DNA of 64,000 nt from Saccharothrix sp. ST-888 (GTDB taxonomy: Bacteria > Actinomycetota > Actinomycetes > Streptomycetales > Streptomycetaceae), in the NCBI RefSeq assembly GCF_000955975.1, contig NZ_JYJF01000015.1:1-64000 (forward strand). Direction: 5' to 3'. Shown here in pieces: positions 35,427-44,360 of the stretch (the first letter of the stretch is position 1; every line of letters begins with the position of its first letter). The notes below the pieces were generated by a model. That model ran no database searches, had not been told where the DNA came from, and saw only the letters and a program-made list of their open reading frames with translations. A program made the position numbers and the translations under genes.

Positions 35427-35445
35427 CCTCGGGACGGGCCCGAGG
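35427..35445. terminator. Hairpin between convergent genes
   Basis: CCTCGGG-ACGGG-CCCGAGG in the 27-base gap between the Rieske fusion gene and the small membrane protein gene. Confidence 0.65.
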
Positions 35446-35447
35446 TG

Positions 35448-35660
35448 TCACCGGTCCGGGGAGTCCGTACGGCCGCGGCGGGACATCGCGGTGACCGCGC
35501 CGGCCAGGCCCGCCACACCGAGGACGATGAAGGTCACCGGGATGACGATCCGTCCGTCGACCGAGCGGTCGTTGAGCGAGGCCACCAGATAGAGGCCCGC
35601 GATCACGGTGAACAGTGCTCCCGCGATCAGCGAGAAGGGGTCGAGTCGGTGCTTCCTCAT
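35448..35660 (-). CDS. Small two-helix membrane protein
   Basis: A 70-residue protein with a basic start (MRKHRLDP), two hydrophobic segments (FSLIAGALFTVIAGLYLVA and IVIPVTFIVLGVAGLAGAVT) and a basic tail. Its ATG overlaps the stop of the upstream PspC gene (ATGA), so the two are translationally coupled and probably work together. It resembles small proteins that accompany PspC/toast-rack genes in actinobacteria. Its exact role is unknown. Confidence 0.82.
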   Translation of the reverse strand: MRKHRLDPFSLIAGALFTVIAGLYLVASLNDRSVDGRIVIPVTFIVLGVAGLAGAVTAMSRRGRTDSPDR

Positions 35661-37303
35661 GCCTGCTCCACCTGAATGTCTCCGAGTCCGACCTTCACCG
35701 TCAGGTCCAGCGTCCCCTTGGACGCCTGGCCGTTGGACGGGTGGATCGCGAACTCCCGGTTGTTGCCGACGCCGGAGGCGGCCTCGCCGTTCGGGGTCTG
35801 GATGTTGCCCGCGACGTTGCGCACGGTCAGCCGCACCTCCACGTCGGACGGGACGGTCACGCGCAGGTCGCCCGCGCCCACCCGGACGGTGGTGCCGAGC
35901 GTGCCGCCCGCCGGGTCGAGCCCGCTCAGGTCGAGCTGGGCGTCACCGGCTCCCAGGGAGTAGTCGTCCCGCAGCTCGGACACCGAGGTCGGGGCCCAGG
36001 TGCGGTTGCCGAAGGCCGAGTCGAGGGTGACCTGCGAACCGGAGAGCCCGGCCAGCAGGACGGTGAGCGCCAGTGCGGGGACGAGCAGCCCGCGCGCCCG
36101 GCCGAACTTCGCCGCGACCAGCATCGCCACGCCCAGGCCCAGCAGCGCCGCCGCCAGCACGGTGGAGATCCGCACCGCGGTTCCGTCGGCGTAGGGGATC
36201 GCCCAGGCCAGTGCACCCGCGCCGATCGCGAGCAGCAGCCCCAGCGGGCCGACGAAGGAGCGGTGCCGCTTCGGCCGGGCCGCCGTCGCCGCCGCGTCCG
36301 CCGAAGCGCCGGCCGCCGTACCGGGCTTGCGCAGCGGATCGCCCTCCGGCAGATCGGCGCGCTGCCACCACGCCTGCGCGGGCGCGCCGGGTGCCAGGGG
36401 CGCCCCGGGCAGGGGCTGGTTCTCCGCGTACGGGTTGCGCTCCGGGTGACGCGGGTCCCACAGGTAGCCCGACGGGCCGGGGGGCGGGGTGTCCGCCGGC
36501 ACGGCACCGGCGGCGCGGGCCTCGGCGTGCTGCTCGTGCGCCGCCCGGAGACTCTCGTCGGTCGGGGTGCGGTCCTCGGGGCCGTCGGCCGGCCGGCTCT
36601 CCTTGGACAGGTTGATCCGCAGCCGGCCGTCCCACTCGGCCTTGCGGTCGTCCCAGCCAGCCTTCTGCTCGTCCCAGTGGGCCTTGTAGGCGTCCCAGCT
36701 GGCCCGGTAGCCGTCCCAGTCGCCCTTGTGCTGCTGCCAGCCGGTCCGCAGATCCCGGGCGACCTGCTCCCCCCAGGCCGACCAGTCGCGGTGTCCGTCC
36801 GGCGGGCCCACCAGGCGGTCGTACGGACCGTGCGGGTGGTCGTGCCCGCCCCCCTTGGCGCGGCGGCGCCGCTCGGGGTCGTAGCGGACCGCCATGAAGA
36901 TCATTCCGCCCAGCAGCAGGAACGGGAACATCTGCCCGCCGTCGCCCATCGAGGAGAAGAACACCCCGGTGCCGATCACGGTCAGCAGCACCGCGCCGAT
37001 CGACTGCCCGTCCACCCGGCCGGTCAGCACCCGCTGCAGCTCGGTCCGGCCGGGCTTCCCCTCGACCGGCTCCCTCGGCACGATCAGCCAGGCCAGCCCG
37101 TACAGGAAGAGCCCGAGCCCGCCGGAGAGGCAGAGCACCGCGATGACCACCCGGAAGACCACCGGGTCGATGTCCAGGTGCCGGCCGAGCCCTCCGCACA
37201 CGCCGGCCACCACGCGGTGGCTGTCGCTGCGGGTCAGCGGGGGCCGCTGCTCCGGTCGGGGGGCGGCGGTGTCCTGTGCCGCGGTGCTCTGCTCGTCCGT
37301 CAT
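35657..37303 (-). CDS. PspC-domain membrane protein with a tryptophan-heptad segment and a C-terminal toast-rack-like domain
   Basis: A 548-residue envelope-stress type protein. It has an N-terminal PspC domain (residues about 24-80, RVVAGVCGGLGRHLDIDP), two further hydrophobic segments (about 100-140), a charged region, four membrane helices (about 345-425), and a C-terminal beta-rich domain (LGAGDAQLDLSGLD ... VGLGDIQVEQA) like DUF2154/toast-rack domains. Between them Trp occurs at residues 189, 196, 203, 210, 217 and 224, exactly every seven residues in a charged helix. Start: ATG at 37303; an ATG three codons earlier is possible. It is divergent from the histidine kinase gene, which also has a PspC domain. 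Confidence 0.85.
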   Translation of the reverse strand: MTDEQSTAAQDTAAPRPEQRPPLTRSDSHRVVAGVCGGLGRHLDIDPVVFRVVIAVLCLSGGLGLFLYGLAWLIVPREPVEGKPGRTELQRVLTGRVDGQSIGAVLLTVIGTGVFFSSMGDGGQMFPFLLLGGMIFMAVRYDPERRRRAKGGGHDHPHGPYDRLVGPPDGHRDWSAWGEQVARDLRTGWQQHKGDWDGYRASWDAYKAHWDEQKAGWDDRKAEWDGRLRINLSKESRPADGPEDRTPTDESLRAAHEQHAEARAAGAVPADTPPPGPSGYLWDPRHPERNPYAENQPLPGAPLAPGAPAQAWWQRADLPEGDPLRKPGTAAGASADAAATAARPKRHRSFVGPLGLLLAIGAGALAWAIPYADGTAVRISTVLAAALLGLGVAMLVAAKFGRARGLLVPALALTVLLAGLSGSQVTLDSAFGNRTWAPTSVSELRDDYSLGAGDAQLDLSGLDPAGGTLGTTVRVGAGDLRVTVPSDVEVRLTVRNVAGNIQTPNGEAASGVGNNREFAIHPSNGQASKGTLDLTVKVGLGDIQVEQA

Positions 37304-37423
37304 GCCCTCCATCCTCCCGGCCGCAGCAGCCGAGCCCAACCGGGAACGGCCCGGTGCGGACCCTGATCTCTCCCTGAGACGCAGCTCGGGGACGTACCCT
37401 GATGCGCGCGGACGCGCAAACGT

Positions 37424-38887
37424 GTGACCATCGGTGGCGTGGCAGCACCCGGTACCGACCCCAAGCCCCTCGTCCCTGACGGCCCGTCATCGGCGGGGCC
37501 CGATCCGACCGCACACGACCCGCAGCGCCCGCCGTTCCGCAAGCTGTACCGCAGCCCGAACGGGCGGATGCTCGGCGGTGTCGCCCACGGGCTCGCGGTG
37601 CACCTGGGACTGCCGGTCGTCTGGGTCAGGGCCGCGTTCGTCCTGCTGTTCTTCGCCCAGGGCATAGGCGGGCTGCTCTACGCGGCGTTCTGGTTCGTGG
37701 TGCCGATCGGGATCGGCGAGCCCGCGCGGGGCGGCACCCAGTGGGTCTACCGCAACGGCACCTTCGTCCCAGCCGAGGGCGGCTTCGGCGAACTCCGCAA
37801 GGGCGGCCCGCACCGGCTCGGCCGCCTGCGCGAGCTGCTCCAGCGCACCTTCCACGGCGAACCCGCCGAGGCCGGCACCGCGCCGGCCGAAGCGCCGGCC
37901 CTCACGGCGGAGAGCACCCGGGGCGGCCTGGGGCAGCTGTTCGCCCTGCTGCTGCTGGTGGTCGGCATCATGGCGCTGCTCAGCGCGCTGCACATCCAGA
38001 CCGCCAAGCCGTACGTCTGGCCGCTGCTCACCGTCGGCGTCGGCGTCGCCCTGGTCTGGCGGCAGGCCGACGACTCGCGCTGGCAGCGCTGGTTCGGCCT
38101 GGAGGGCACCAAGCGACGGGCCGCGTACACCCGGGTCGGTGCCGGTGTGCTGCTGGTGGTGGTCGGCATCGTCGGCTTCCTGCTCCTGCAGGACAGCGAC
38201 TCCACCCTGTCCGCCGTGATCGAGGCCTCGGTCGCCGTACTGGCCGGCGTGCTGGTGCTGGTCGGCCCGTACGTGCTGCGGATGTGGCAGGACCTCGGCG
38301 CCGAGCGGACCGCGCGGATCCGGGCCCAGGAGCGGGCCGAGATCGCCGCCCACATCCACGACTCCGTCCTGCACGCCCTGACGCTCATTCAGCGCCGCGC
38401 CGAGGACCCCAAGGAGGTGCTGCGCCTCGCCCGCGCCCAGGAGCGCGAACTGCGCCTGTGGCTCTACCGTCCGGAGGCCGCCGCCGAGGCCGCTCCCGAC
38501 ACCCTGGCCGAGCGGATCCGCGAGGTCGTCGCCGAGGTCGAGGACCGGCACGGCGTGGCCGTGGAGCTGGTCTGCGTCGGCGACTGCCCGATGGACGACC
38601 GGATCGCGGCACAGATGCAGGCCGCGAGGGAGGCAATGGTCAACGCGGCCAAGTACGGTGGCGGGGGACCGGTCCAGGTGTACGCAGAGGTGGAGGGGAG
38701 GACGGTGTCGGTGTTCGTGCGCGACCACGGCCCCGGCTTCGACCCGGACACCGTGCCCGAGGACCGGATGGGCGTACGGGAGTCGATCATCGGCCGGATG
38801 AAGCGCAACGGCGGCACCGCACGGGTGCGGCCCGCGCCGGACGGCGGTACCGAGGTCGAGCTGGAGATGGAGAGAGCTGATGACTGA
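37424..38887 (+). CDS. PspC-domain sensor histidine kinase (HisKA_3 type)
   Basis: A 487-residue membrane kinase. An N-terminal PspC domain (about residues 37-97: KLYRSPNGRMLGGVAHGLAV) is followed by several membrane segments (to about residue 290). The dimerisation box reads AEIAAHIHDSVLHALTLI with phospho-acceptor His312. The HATPase part has AREAMVNAAKYGGGG and RDHGPGFDPDTV. This is the NarX/LiaS-like family that pairs with LuxR-type regulators. GTG start at 37424. Its stop lies 8 bases inside the response regulator gene. The PspC domain shared with the divergent protein suggests a common signal, probably membrane stress. Confidence 0.92.
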   Translation: MTIGGVAAPGTDPKPLVPDGPSSAGPDPTAHDPQRPPFRKLYRSPNGRMLGGVAHGLAVHLGLPVVWVRAAFVLLFFAQGIGGLLYAAFWFVVPIGIGEPARGGTQWVYRNGTFVPAEGGFGELRKGGPHRLGRLRELLQRTFHGEPAEAGTAPAEAPALTAESTRGGLGQLFALLLLVVGIMALLSALHIQTAKPYVWPLLTVGVGVALVWRQADDSRWQRWFGLEGTKRRAAYTRVGAGVLLVVVGIVGFLLLQDSDSTLSAVIEASVAVLAGVLVLVGPYVLRMWQDLGAERTARIRAQERAEIAAHIHDSVLHALTLIQRRAEDPKEVLRLARAQERELRLWLYRPEAAAEAAPDTLAERIREVVAEVEDRHGVAVELVCVGDCPMDDRIAAQMQAAREAMVNAAKYGGGGPVQVYAEVEGRTVSVFVRDHGPGFDPDTVPEDRMGVRESIIGRMKRNGGTARVRPAPDGGTEVELEMERADD

Positions 38888-39557
38888 CGCTGCACCGGAG
38901 CGGGTGGCGCGGGTCGTCCTGGTGGACGACCACCGGATGTTCCGCACGGGGGTCCGGGCCGAGATCGGCCGGACCGAGATCACCGGCATCGACGTGGTCG
39001 GCGAGGCGGACGACGTCGAGTCGGCCGTGCAGGTCGTCGCCGAGCAGCGGCCGGACGTGGTGCTGCTCGACGTCCACCTGCCCGGCGGCGGCGGTGTGGA
39101 GGTGCTGCGCCGCTCGGCCCCGCTGATGGGCGACCCGGGCGGGGTGCGCTTCCTGGCCCTGTCGGTCTCGGACGCCGCCGAGGACGTGATCGGCGTGATC
39201 CGCGGCGGCGCGCGCGGGTACGTCACCAAGACCATCACCGGCACCGACCTGGTCAACGCGGTCTTCCGGATCGCCGACGGCGACGCGGTCTTCTCGCCGC
39301 GCCTGGCCGGTTTCGTCCTGGACGCCTTCGCCGCCACCGACACCCCGCCGGTGGACGAGGACCTCGACCGTCTCACCCAGCGCGAGCGCGAGGTGCTGCG
39401 GCTGATCGCGCGCGGCTACGCGTACAAGGAGATCGCCAAGCAGCTGTTCATCTCGGTCAAGACCGTGGAGAGCCACGTCTCGGCGGTGCTGCGCAAGCTC
39501 CAGCTGAGCAACCGTCACGAGCTGACCCGCTGGGCCACGGCACGCCGACTGGTCTGA
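38880..39557 (+). CDS. NarL/LuxR-family response regulator
   Basis: A 225-residue regulator: receiver domain with acidic pair (VLVDDHRMF) and phospho-acceptor Asp64 (VVLLDVHLPG), Lys in GYVTKTITG, then a LuxR-type helix-turn-helix (about residues 160-220: LTQREREVLRLIARGYAYKE). It partners the kinase gene it overlaps by 8 bases. The divergent PspC operon is the obvious first candidate target. A very long terminator stem follows directly. Confidence 0.95.
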   Translation: MTDAAPERVARVVLVDDHRMFRTGVRAEIGRTEITGIDVVGEADDVESAVQVVAEQRPDVVLLDVHLPGGGGVEVLRRSAPLMGDPGGVRFLALSVSDAAEDVIGVIRGGARGYVTKTITGTDLVNAVFRIADGDAVFSPRLAGFVLDAFAATDTPPVDEDLDRLTQREREVLRLIARGYAYKEIAKQLFISVKTVESHVSAVLRKLQLSNRHELTRWATARRLV

Positions 39558-39561
39558 CGCA

Positions 39562-39619
39562 CGGCAACGGCGAGTCCCCCGACGCGAGCGGTTCCGCGGC
39601 GGGGGACTCGCCGTTGCCG
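39562..39619 (+). terminator. Very strong terminator after the two-component genes
   Basis: Perfect 20-base arms (39562-39581 and 39600-39619) with an 18-base loop that can itself form a small stem. It starts 4 bases after the response regulator stop. Confidence 0.95.
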
Positions 39620-39892
39620 GGGCGGCCCGGGGGCGGTGACAGGGGTGGGGCCGCGCAGCCGCTCGGCGCGCCGGTCATCCGTGACGACCAGGGGCTCACG
39701 ACCCAGGAGGCGGCGGCCATGAGGCTGCTGGCAGAGGGCCACACCGATGACGCGATCGGCAAGCGGCTCGGTGTCTCGCCGCGGACGGCGCGCCGGATCG
39801 CCACCGACCTGATGGAACGGCTGGGCGCCCGCAGCCGGTTCGAGGCGGGCGTGCGGGCGGTCCGGCAGGGGTGGCTGCCGCACCGGCCGTGA
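39614..39892 (+). pseudogene. Remnant of a LuxR-type helix-turn-helix regulator (C-terminal domain only)
   Basis: The frame encodes a complete C-terminal LuxR domain (GLTTQEAAAMRLLAEGHTDD, IGKRLGVSPRTARRIATDLM, RLGARSRFEAGVRA) but nothing of the sensory half that such proteins carry. The only start that includes the whole domain is a TTG at 39614, inside the terminator stem of the previous gene. An ATG at 39719 has GGAGG at 8 bases distance but cuts off the first conserved helix of the domain. This looks like the 3' end of a gene whose 5' part was lost. A short expressed DNA-binding protein of 57 residues cannot be excluded. Confidence 0.65.
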
Positions 39893-39911
39893 CGGCCGGC
39901 GCGGCGAGGGG

Positions 39912-41237
39912 TCAGGCCGGGGACTCGGCGGCGGGCGGGTTCTCGGGGTGCCGGGCGGATCGGGTGTTCAGGGTTTTCAGGAGGCGGCGGCCCAGGTTCT
40001 GCCCCGGCAGTTCGACCAGGCGGTAGGTCAGGTGGCTGAACAGCAGGACGGCCGCCAGGAAGATCAGTGCGGGGACGAACTTGCCCGGGCCGTGGTGCGG
40101 GAAGGCGTCGCCGGGGATCAGCCAGGTGACCGCGTGCAGGACCGGGATGTGCACCACGTACACCGAGTAGCTGATCGCGCCGAGCCAGGTCAGCACGCGT
40201 GGGAAGCGGCGGTTGCGCAGCAGCATGCCGAGGCCGAAGGTGGCCCAGGCGGCGGCGTAGGGGAGCGAGAAGCCCACCCAGCTGGAGGTCCAGGTGCGGT
40301 AGAAGGCGTCGCCGTGGTTGTACAGGAAGCCGACCAGGACGCCTGACACCAGGACGAAGCCGCAGCACAGCAGGCCCTGCAGGCGGTCGAGTTGGCCGCG
40401 CTCGATGCGGTGGATCGCGGTGCCGGCGAACATCGTCGCCAGGATCGTCATCGACTCGAAGAAGGTCGACCTGGCGTTGAGGAACAGCAGCACCGCCCCG
40501 AGCCCGCCCAGTACCAGGGAGCCGAGCCGGACCAGCGCGGTCCGTCCGGTGAGGATGCAGGCCAGGCCCATCGCCATCACGACGGTGGCGCCGACGATCA
40601 GGTTGCGGGTCGACTCCCGGTCGACCGTGATCATGGCGGGGGTGACCGCGGCGCCCAGCAGCAGGGCCAGCCCGGCGAAGCCTATGGCGATCGGGCTGCT
40701 GAGCCGGTGCCGGCCCTGGACGAAGAGCGCGCCGACGAAGAAGTAGAAGACCATCTCGTAGCAGAGCGTCCACATCGCGCCCAGTGCGCTCGGCACGTTC
40801 AGCATCTCGTGCAGCAGCAGGACGTTGGCGAGCGAGGAGCGCAGCGGGTGGTCCACCACGACGTCGGGCACGGCGGAGTGCGCGCGCGGCAGGATCAGCA
40901 GTGCGGCCGTGATGACCACGATGAGCAGTGGATAGATCCGGAAGATCCGGCCGATCCAGAAGCCCCGGACATCGCCGCGCCGTTCCAGTGAGGCGGGGAC
41001 AATGTAACCGCTGACCAGGAAGAACAGCATGACGGCGTATATACCGAGATCAAACTCCCGGTTAATTGTTCCCCCGTAAGGGAGCAGGCGGATCAACCCG
41101 AAATGGTGTACGGCGACCAGCAGGGCTGCCACACCTCTGAGTGCATCCAACCAGCCCATGCGCAGGGCCGGTTGGTCTGTCGGCGGCTTGGCGGCGCCGC
41201 CGATGGGTTTGGCAGGCTGCTGTTCGATTACGGTCAC
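39912..41237 (-). CDS. Acyltransferase 3 family membrane protein
   Basis: A 441-residue integral membrane protein with about ten hydrophobic segments and the family's start pattern RMGWLDALRGVAALLVAVHH (the His lies near the proposed active site), then YAVMLFFLVSGYIVPASLERR and GFWIGRIFRIYPLL. Such proteins move acetyl or other acyl groups onto sugars or lipids at the cell surface. Start: GTG at 41237; TAGCCT seven bases before it suggests a leaderless mRNA, and the upstream in-frame extension lacks family features. The two glycosyltransferase genes begin on the other side of the divergent gap, so a joint role in surface glycan or glycolipid synthesis is plausible. Confidence 0.9.
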   Translation of the reverse strand: MTVIEQQPAKPIGGAAKPPTDQPALRMGWLDALRGVAALLVAVHHFGLIRLLPYGGTINREFDLGIYAVMLFFLVSGYIVPASLERRGDVRGFWIGRIFRIYPLLIVVITAALLILPRAHSAVPDVVVDHPLRSSLANVLLLHEMLNVPSALGAMWTLCYEMVFYFFVGALFVQGRHRLSSPIAIGFAGLALLLGAAVTPAMITVDRESTRNLIVGATVVMAMGLACILTGRTALVRLGSLVLGGLGAVLLFLNARSTFFESMTILATMFAGTAIHRIERGQLDRLQGLLCCGFVLVSGVLVGFLYNHGDAFYRTWTSSWVGFSLPYAAAWATFGLGMLLRNRRFPRVLTWLGAISYSVYVVHIPVLHAVTWLIPGDAFPHHGPGKFVPALIFLAAVLLFSHLTYRLVELPGQNLGRRLLKTLNTRSARHPENPPAAESPA

Positions 41238-41448
41238 GGTTCGGAGGCTAGCCCAAGCCGTCGCATCAGTACACCGATTGCCTGTTCGCTTGGCGCCGGG
41301 CACAATCCTTGATCGTCGGGCGGGTGAACGGCTCGATTTCTTCCGGGGCCATAATGGGTGCGCCCTCGCGTATGCGGACGGATTCGGAGTGCGCCGCGCG
41401 AAGACCCGATCCCAGCCCGCCCGTTACCGGCCCGAACGACGGAGCACG

Positions 41449-42756
41449 ATGTCAGACACCTCGGTCGAAGGCGGGGCGCGCACACCGGTGGCGGTGGCCG
41501 CTCCGGGCGCGCCGCGCCAGGCCCCGCCGGGCCCCGGCCGCCGCCGTCCGCTCGGCCCCTCGCTCGACCGGCTGGGTGCCGCGGCCCGCTACGCGGCGCC
41601 CGCCCTGCTCGGCTACGCGGCGGTCAGGGCGGTGGGGCTGGCGCTGCTGGCGCTGTGGGACGTCAAGCACGGCACCGACAGCCTGCACCGGCTGAGCACG
41701 ATGTGGGACGCGTACTGGTACCAGGACATCGCCGTGCACGGCTACGCGGGCTCCAAGCCCGTCCCCGGACCGTACGGCCCCTACCAGGCGTACGCGTTCT
41801 TCCCGGTCTACCCGATGCTGGTCAAGCTGGCCTGGTGGCTGCTGCCGCTGCCGGTCAACTACGCCGCACTGCTGGTGGCCTGGGCCGGCGCGGTGCTCGC
41901 GGCCTGGGGGATCTTCGCGGTGGCCGCCCGGCTGTACGGCCGGCGGACGGGTGTGATCGCGGCCGTTCTGTGGGGGGTGACCCCGTACGCCGTGGTGGAG
42001 AACATGGCGTACTCCGAGCTGGTGTTCACCGCCTTCGCGGCCTGGTCGATGTACGCGGCGGTGACGCACCGCTGGCTCTGGGCCGGGACGCTCAGCACGC
42101 TGGCCGGGCTGACCAGGCCGACCGGCGTGGCCGTCGCGGCGGCGGTCGGCCTCGGGGCGCTCGGCACGCTCGCGGCGCACTGGTGGCACTACCGCCGGTC
42201 CCGCGCGGGGCGGACCGGGTCCGCCGGGTCGATGGGCGCCGCCGGGTTCGGATGGTGGCGGCCGGTGCTCGGGGCGGCGATCGCGCCGCTCGGCTTCGTC
42301 GGCTTCGTCGGCTGGGTGGGGGTGCAGAAGGGCAGCTGGGACGGGTACTTCAAGGTCCAGGAGGCCTGGCAGTCCCAGTTCGACTTCGGCCGCTCCACCT
42401 ACCGGGTGCTCCGCTCCATGCTGGTGAACGCCGGGCCGGTCTGGCTGACCGACACGGTGGTGGCCGGGACGCTCGCGGCGTCGGTGCTGCTCTTCGCGGT
42501 CTGCGTCCTGCAGCGGCAGCCGCTGACCCTGCTGGTGTTCAGCGCGATGATGCTGCTGCTGGCGCTCGGCGACGCGGCGTACTTCAACTCCCGGGCCCGC
42601 TTCCTGCTTCCGGCCTTCGCCCTGCTGCTGCCGCTGGCGGCCGGACTGGCCAGGCTGCGGACCAGGGGGGCGGCGGCGGCCGTCCTCGGCTTCGCCGCGC
42701 TCTGCTCCGCCGCCTACGGCGGCTATGTCGTCTTCGTCTACACCAACTCGCCGTGA
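41449..42756 (+). CDS. GT-C glycosyltransferase, PIG-V/mannosyltransferase-like
   Basis: A 435-residue membrane protein with about ten hydrophobic segments. After a Pro/Arg-rich cytoplasmic head it has STMWDAYWYQDIAVHGY, the acidic first-loop motif of lipid-sugar-dependent glycosyltransferases, then YAFFPVYPMLVKL and LAGLTRPTGVAVA. These agree with PIG-V-like mannosyltransferases. The donor is probably a polyprenyl-phosphate sugar; the acceptor is unknown. ATG at 41449 with GGAG. A second GT-C gene follows 55 bases downstream. Confidence 0.85.
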   Translation: MSDTSVEGGARTPVAVAAPGAPRQAPPGPGRRRPLGPSLDRLGAAARYAAPALLGYAAVRAVGLALLALWDVKHGTDSLHRLSTMWDAYWYQDIAVHGYAGSKPVPGPYGPYQAYAFFPVYPMLVKLAWWLLPLPVNYAALLVAWAGAVLAAWGIFAVAARLYGRRTGVIAAVLWGVTPYAVVENMAYSELVFTAFAAWSMYAAVTHRWLWAGTLSTLAGLTRPTGVAVAAAVGLGALGTLAAHWWHYRRSRAGRTGSAGSMGAAGFGWWRPVLGAAIAPLGFVGFVGWVGVQKGSWDGYFKVQEAWQSQFDFGRSTYRVLRSMLVNAGPVWLTDTVVAGTLAASVLLFAVCVLQRQPLTLLVFSAMMLLLALGDAAYFNSRARFLLPAFALLLPLAAGLARLRTRGAAAAVLGFAALCSAAYGGYVVFVYTNSP

Positions 42757-42811
42757 TGGACTCGCGGTTGATGCGCATGCTGATGAGAGCCACAGTGAGG
42801 GGGAGCCTGCG

Positions 42812-44317
42812 ATGACCGCGAGCGCGACGGGGACCGTACCGATAGCCGGGCGGGCGCCCAGCCATGCGCTGGGCGCCCGCCGTCCGGCCGTCGGTCGCTT
42901 CCACTGGCTCGGCTGCGCCCTGCTCACCCTGGCGATCGGGGTCTACGGCAGTTGGCGTCCGGTCCTGTGGCGCGACGAACTGGTCACCCTGGACGCCGCC
43001 CACCGGAGTACCGGCCGGCTGTTCGACCTGCTCGGCCACGTCGACGCGGTCACCGGCGCCTACTACCTGCTGATGCACTACTGGATCGCGCTGTTCGGCG
43101 ACTCGCTGACCGCCGTGCGACTGCCCTCGGCGCTGGCGATGGCCGGTGCGGCGGCGTTCGTCGCGCTGACCGGCGAGCGGCTGTTCGGGCGGCGTGCCGG
43201 GATGGTGGCCGGTTCGCTGTTCGCACTGGTGCCGTCCGTCTCCCGGTACGCCCAGGAGATGCGCGGGTACGCCGTCGTGGTGCTCGCGGTGTCGGCGGCG
43301 ACCTGGCTGCTGCTGCGCGCGCTGGAGCGGCCCCGGCCGCTGCGCTGGGCGGCGTACGGCGGCACGGTGACGGTCGCCGGGATGTTCCACATGATCTCGC
43401 TGGTCTTCCTGGCCGCGCACGGGCTGGTCGTGCTCGGCCGCTGGTGGCAGCAGCGGCGGCATCCCGCGCTGGTGGGCTTCGTGCTCTCGGCGGGGGCCGG
43501 ACTGCTGCCGGTGGTGCCGCTCGCGCTGCTGGGCCGCCGGCAGGTCGGGCGGCAGCTGGGGTGGCTGGGCTCGCCCGACCTGCAGTACGTGGTCGACTTC
43601 TTCTGGCGCTCGCTGTTCGGGTCCGCCGCGGTGAGCCTGCTGATGCTGGCCCTCGCCGTGCTGCCGCTGGCCTGGCCAGCCGGACGGCGGTACGCGGTCG
43701 AGATCGGGCTGATGGCGGTGCTGCCGATCGTGCTGATCTGGCTGATATCGCAGGGCTCGACCGCGTACTTCCTGGACCGCTATCTGCTGTTCACCCTGCC
43801 GGCCTGGGCCGTCCTGGCCGGAGCCGGACTGACCGCGCTGCGGCCGCGGTGGCTGGCACCGCTCGGGCTGGTGGTGGTCCTGCTGGCCGGGGCGCACGAC
43901 CAGCTCGACAGCCGCCGGCAGTTCGCGCGGGAGAACTGGGACGCCGAGTCGGCCGCCAAGGTGATCGCCGACGGCTACCGGCCGGGCGACGGCATCGTGG
44001 CGCTGCGGGGCAGCTCGCTCGCGTACCTCCAGGTGGACACCGCGCTGCACTACTACCTGCCGGACCGGGTCAAGCTGAACGACGTCCTGGTGGCACGCAG
44101 CGCGGAGGCCGTCGGCGACATCTACCCGCAGCTGTGCACGGACCCCGTCCCCTGCATCGGCGACACCTCCCGGGTGTGGGTGGTCGCCACCGGCTCCTCG
44201 GTGGACAAGCCGCTGGAGGAGTACGACCCGCCACAGGCCGAGGCGCTGACCAGGCTCTTCCCCAAGCGCACGGTGACGGCTGTGCCGGGGATGGTCGTGA
44301 CGCTGCTGGAGCGGTGA
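42812..44317 (+). CDS. GT-C glycosyltransferase (PMT/ArnT-like)
   Basis: A 501-residue membrane protein with about eleven hydrophobic segments. The first outer loop has VLWRDELVTLDAAH, with the Asp-Glu pair typical of GT39/GT83-like enzymes that use polyprenyl-phosphate sugars, then AYYLLMHYWIALFGD. The C-terminal outer domain (about residues 370-500) contains a Cys pair (LCTDPVPCIGD). ATG at 42812 with GAGGGGGA upstream. It is probably in an operon with the preceding glycosyltransferase. The sugar and acceptor are unknown. Confidence 0.85.
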   Translation: MTASATGTVPIAGRAPSHALGARRPAVGRFHWLGCALLTLAIGVYGSWRPVLWRDELVTLDAAHRSTGRLFDLLGHVDAVTGAYYLLMHYWIALFGDSLTAVRLPSALAMAGAAAFVALTGERLFGRRAGMVAGSLFALVPSVSRYAQEMRGYAVVVLAVSAATWLLLRALERPRPLRWAAYGGTVTVAGMFHMISLVFLAAHGLVVLGRWWQQRRHPALVGFVLSAGAGLLPVVPLALLGRRQVGRQLGWLGSPDLQYVVDFFWRSLFGSAAVSLLMLALAVLPLAWPAGRRYAVEIGLMAVLPIVLIWLISQGSTAYFLDRYLLFTLPAWAVLAGAGLTALRPRWLAPLGLVVVLLAGAHDQLDSRRQFARENWDAESAAKVIADGYRPGDGIVALRGSSLAYLQVDTALHYYLPDRVKLNDVLVARSAEAVGDIYPQLCTDPVPCIGDTSRVWVVATGSSVDKPLEEYDPPQAEALTRLFPKRTVTAVPGMVVTLLER

Positions 44318-44321
44318 CCCA

Positions 44322-44341
44322 CGGGCCGGACGGCCGGCCCG
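44322..44341. terminator. Hairpin between convergent genes
   Basis: CGGGCCGG-ACGG-CCGGCCCG directly after the glycosyltransferase stop and before the end of the NlpC gene. Confidence 0.65.
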
Positions 44342-44360
44342 GTCTGGCAGGTCGGGCGGG

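Noticed and set aside
39611..39730. Treating the LuxR remnant as a normal complete gene
   Set aside because: The start would lie in a 20-base terminator stem and the product would lack any sensory domain.
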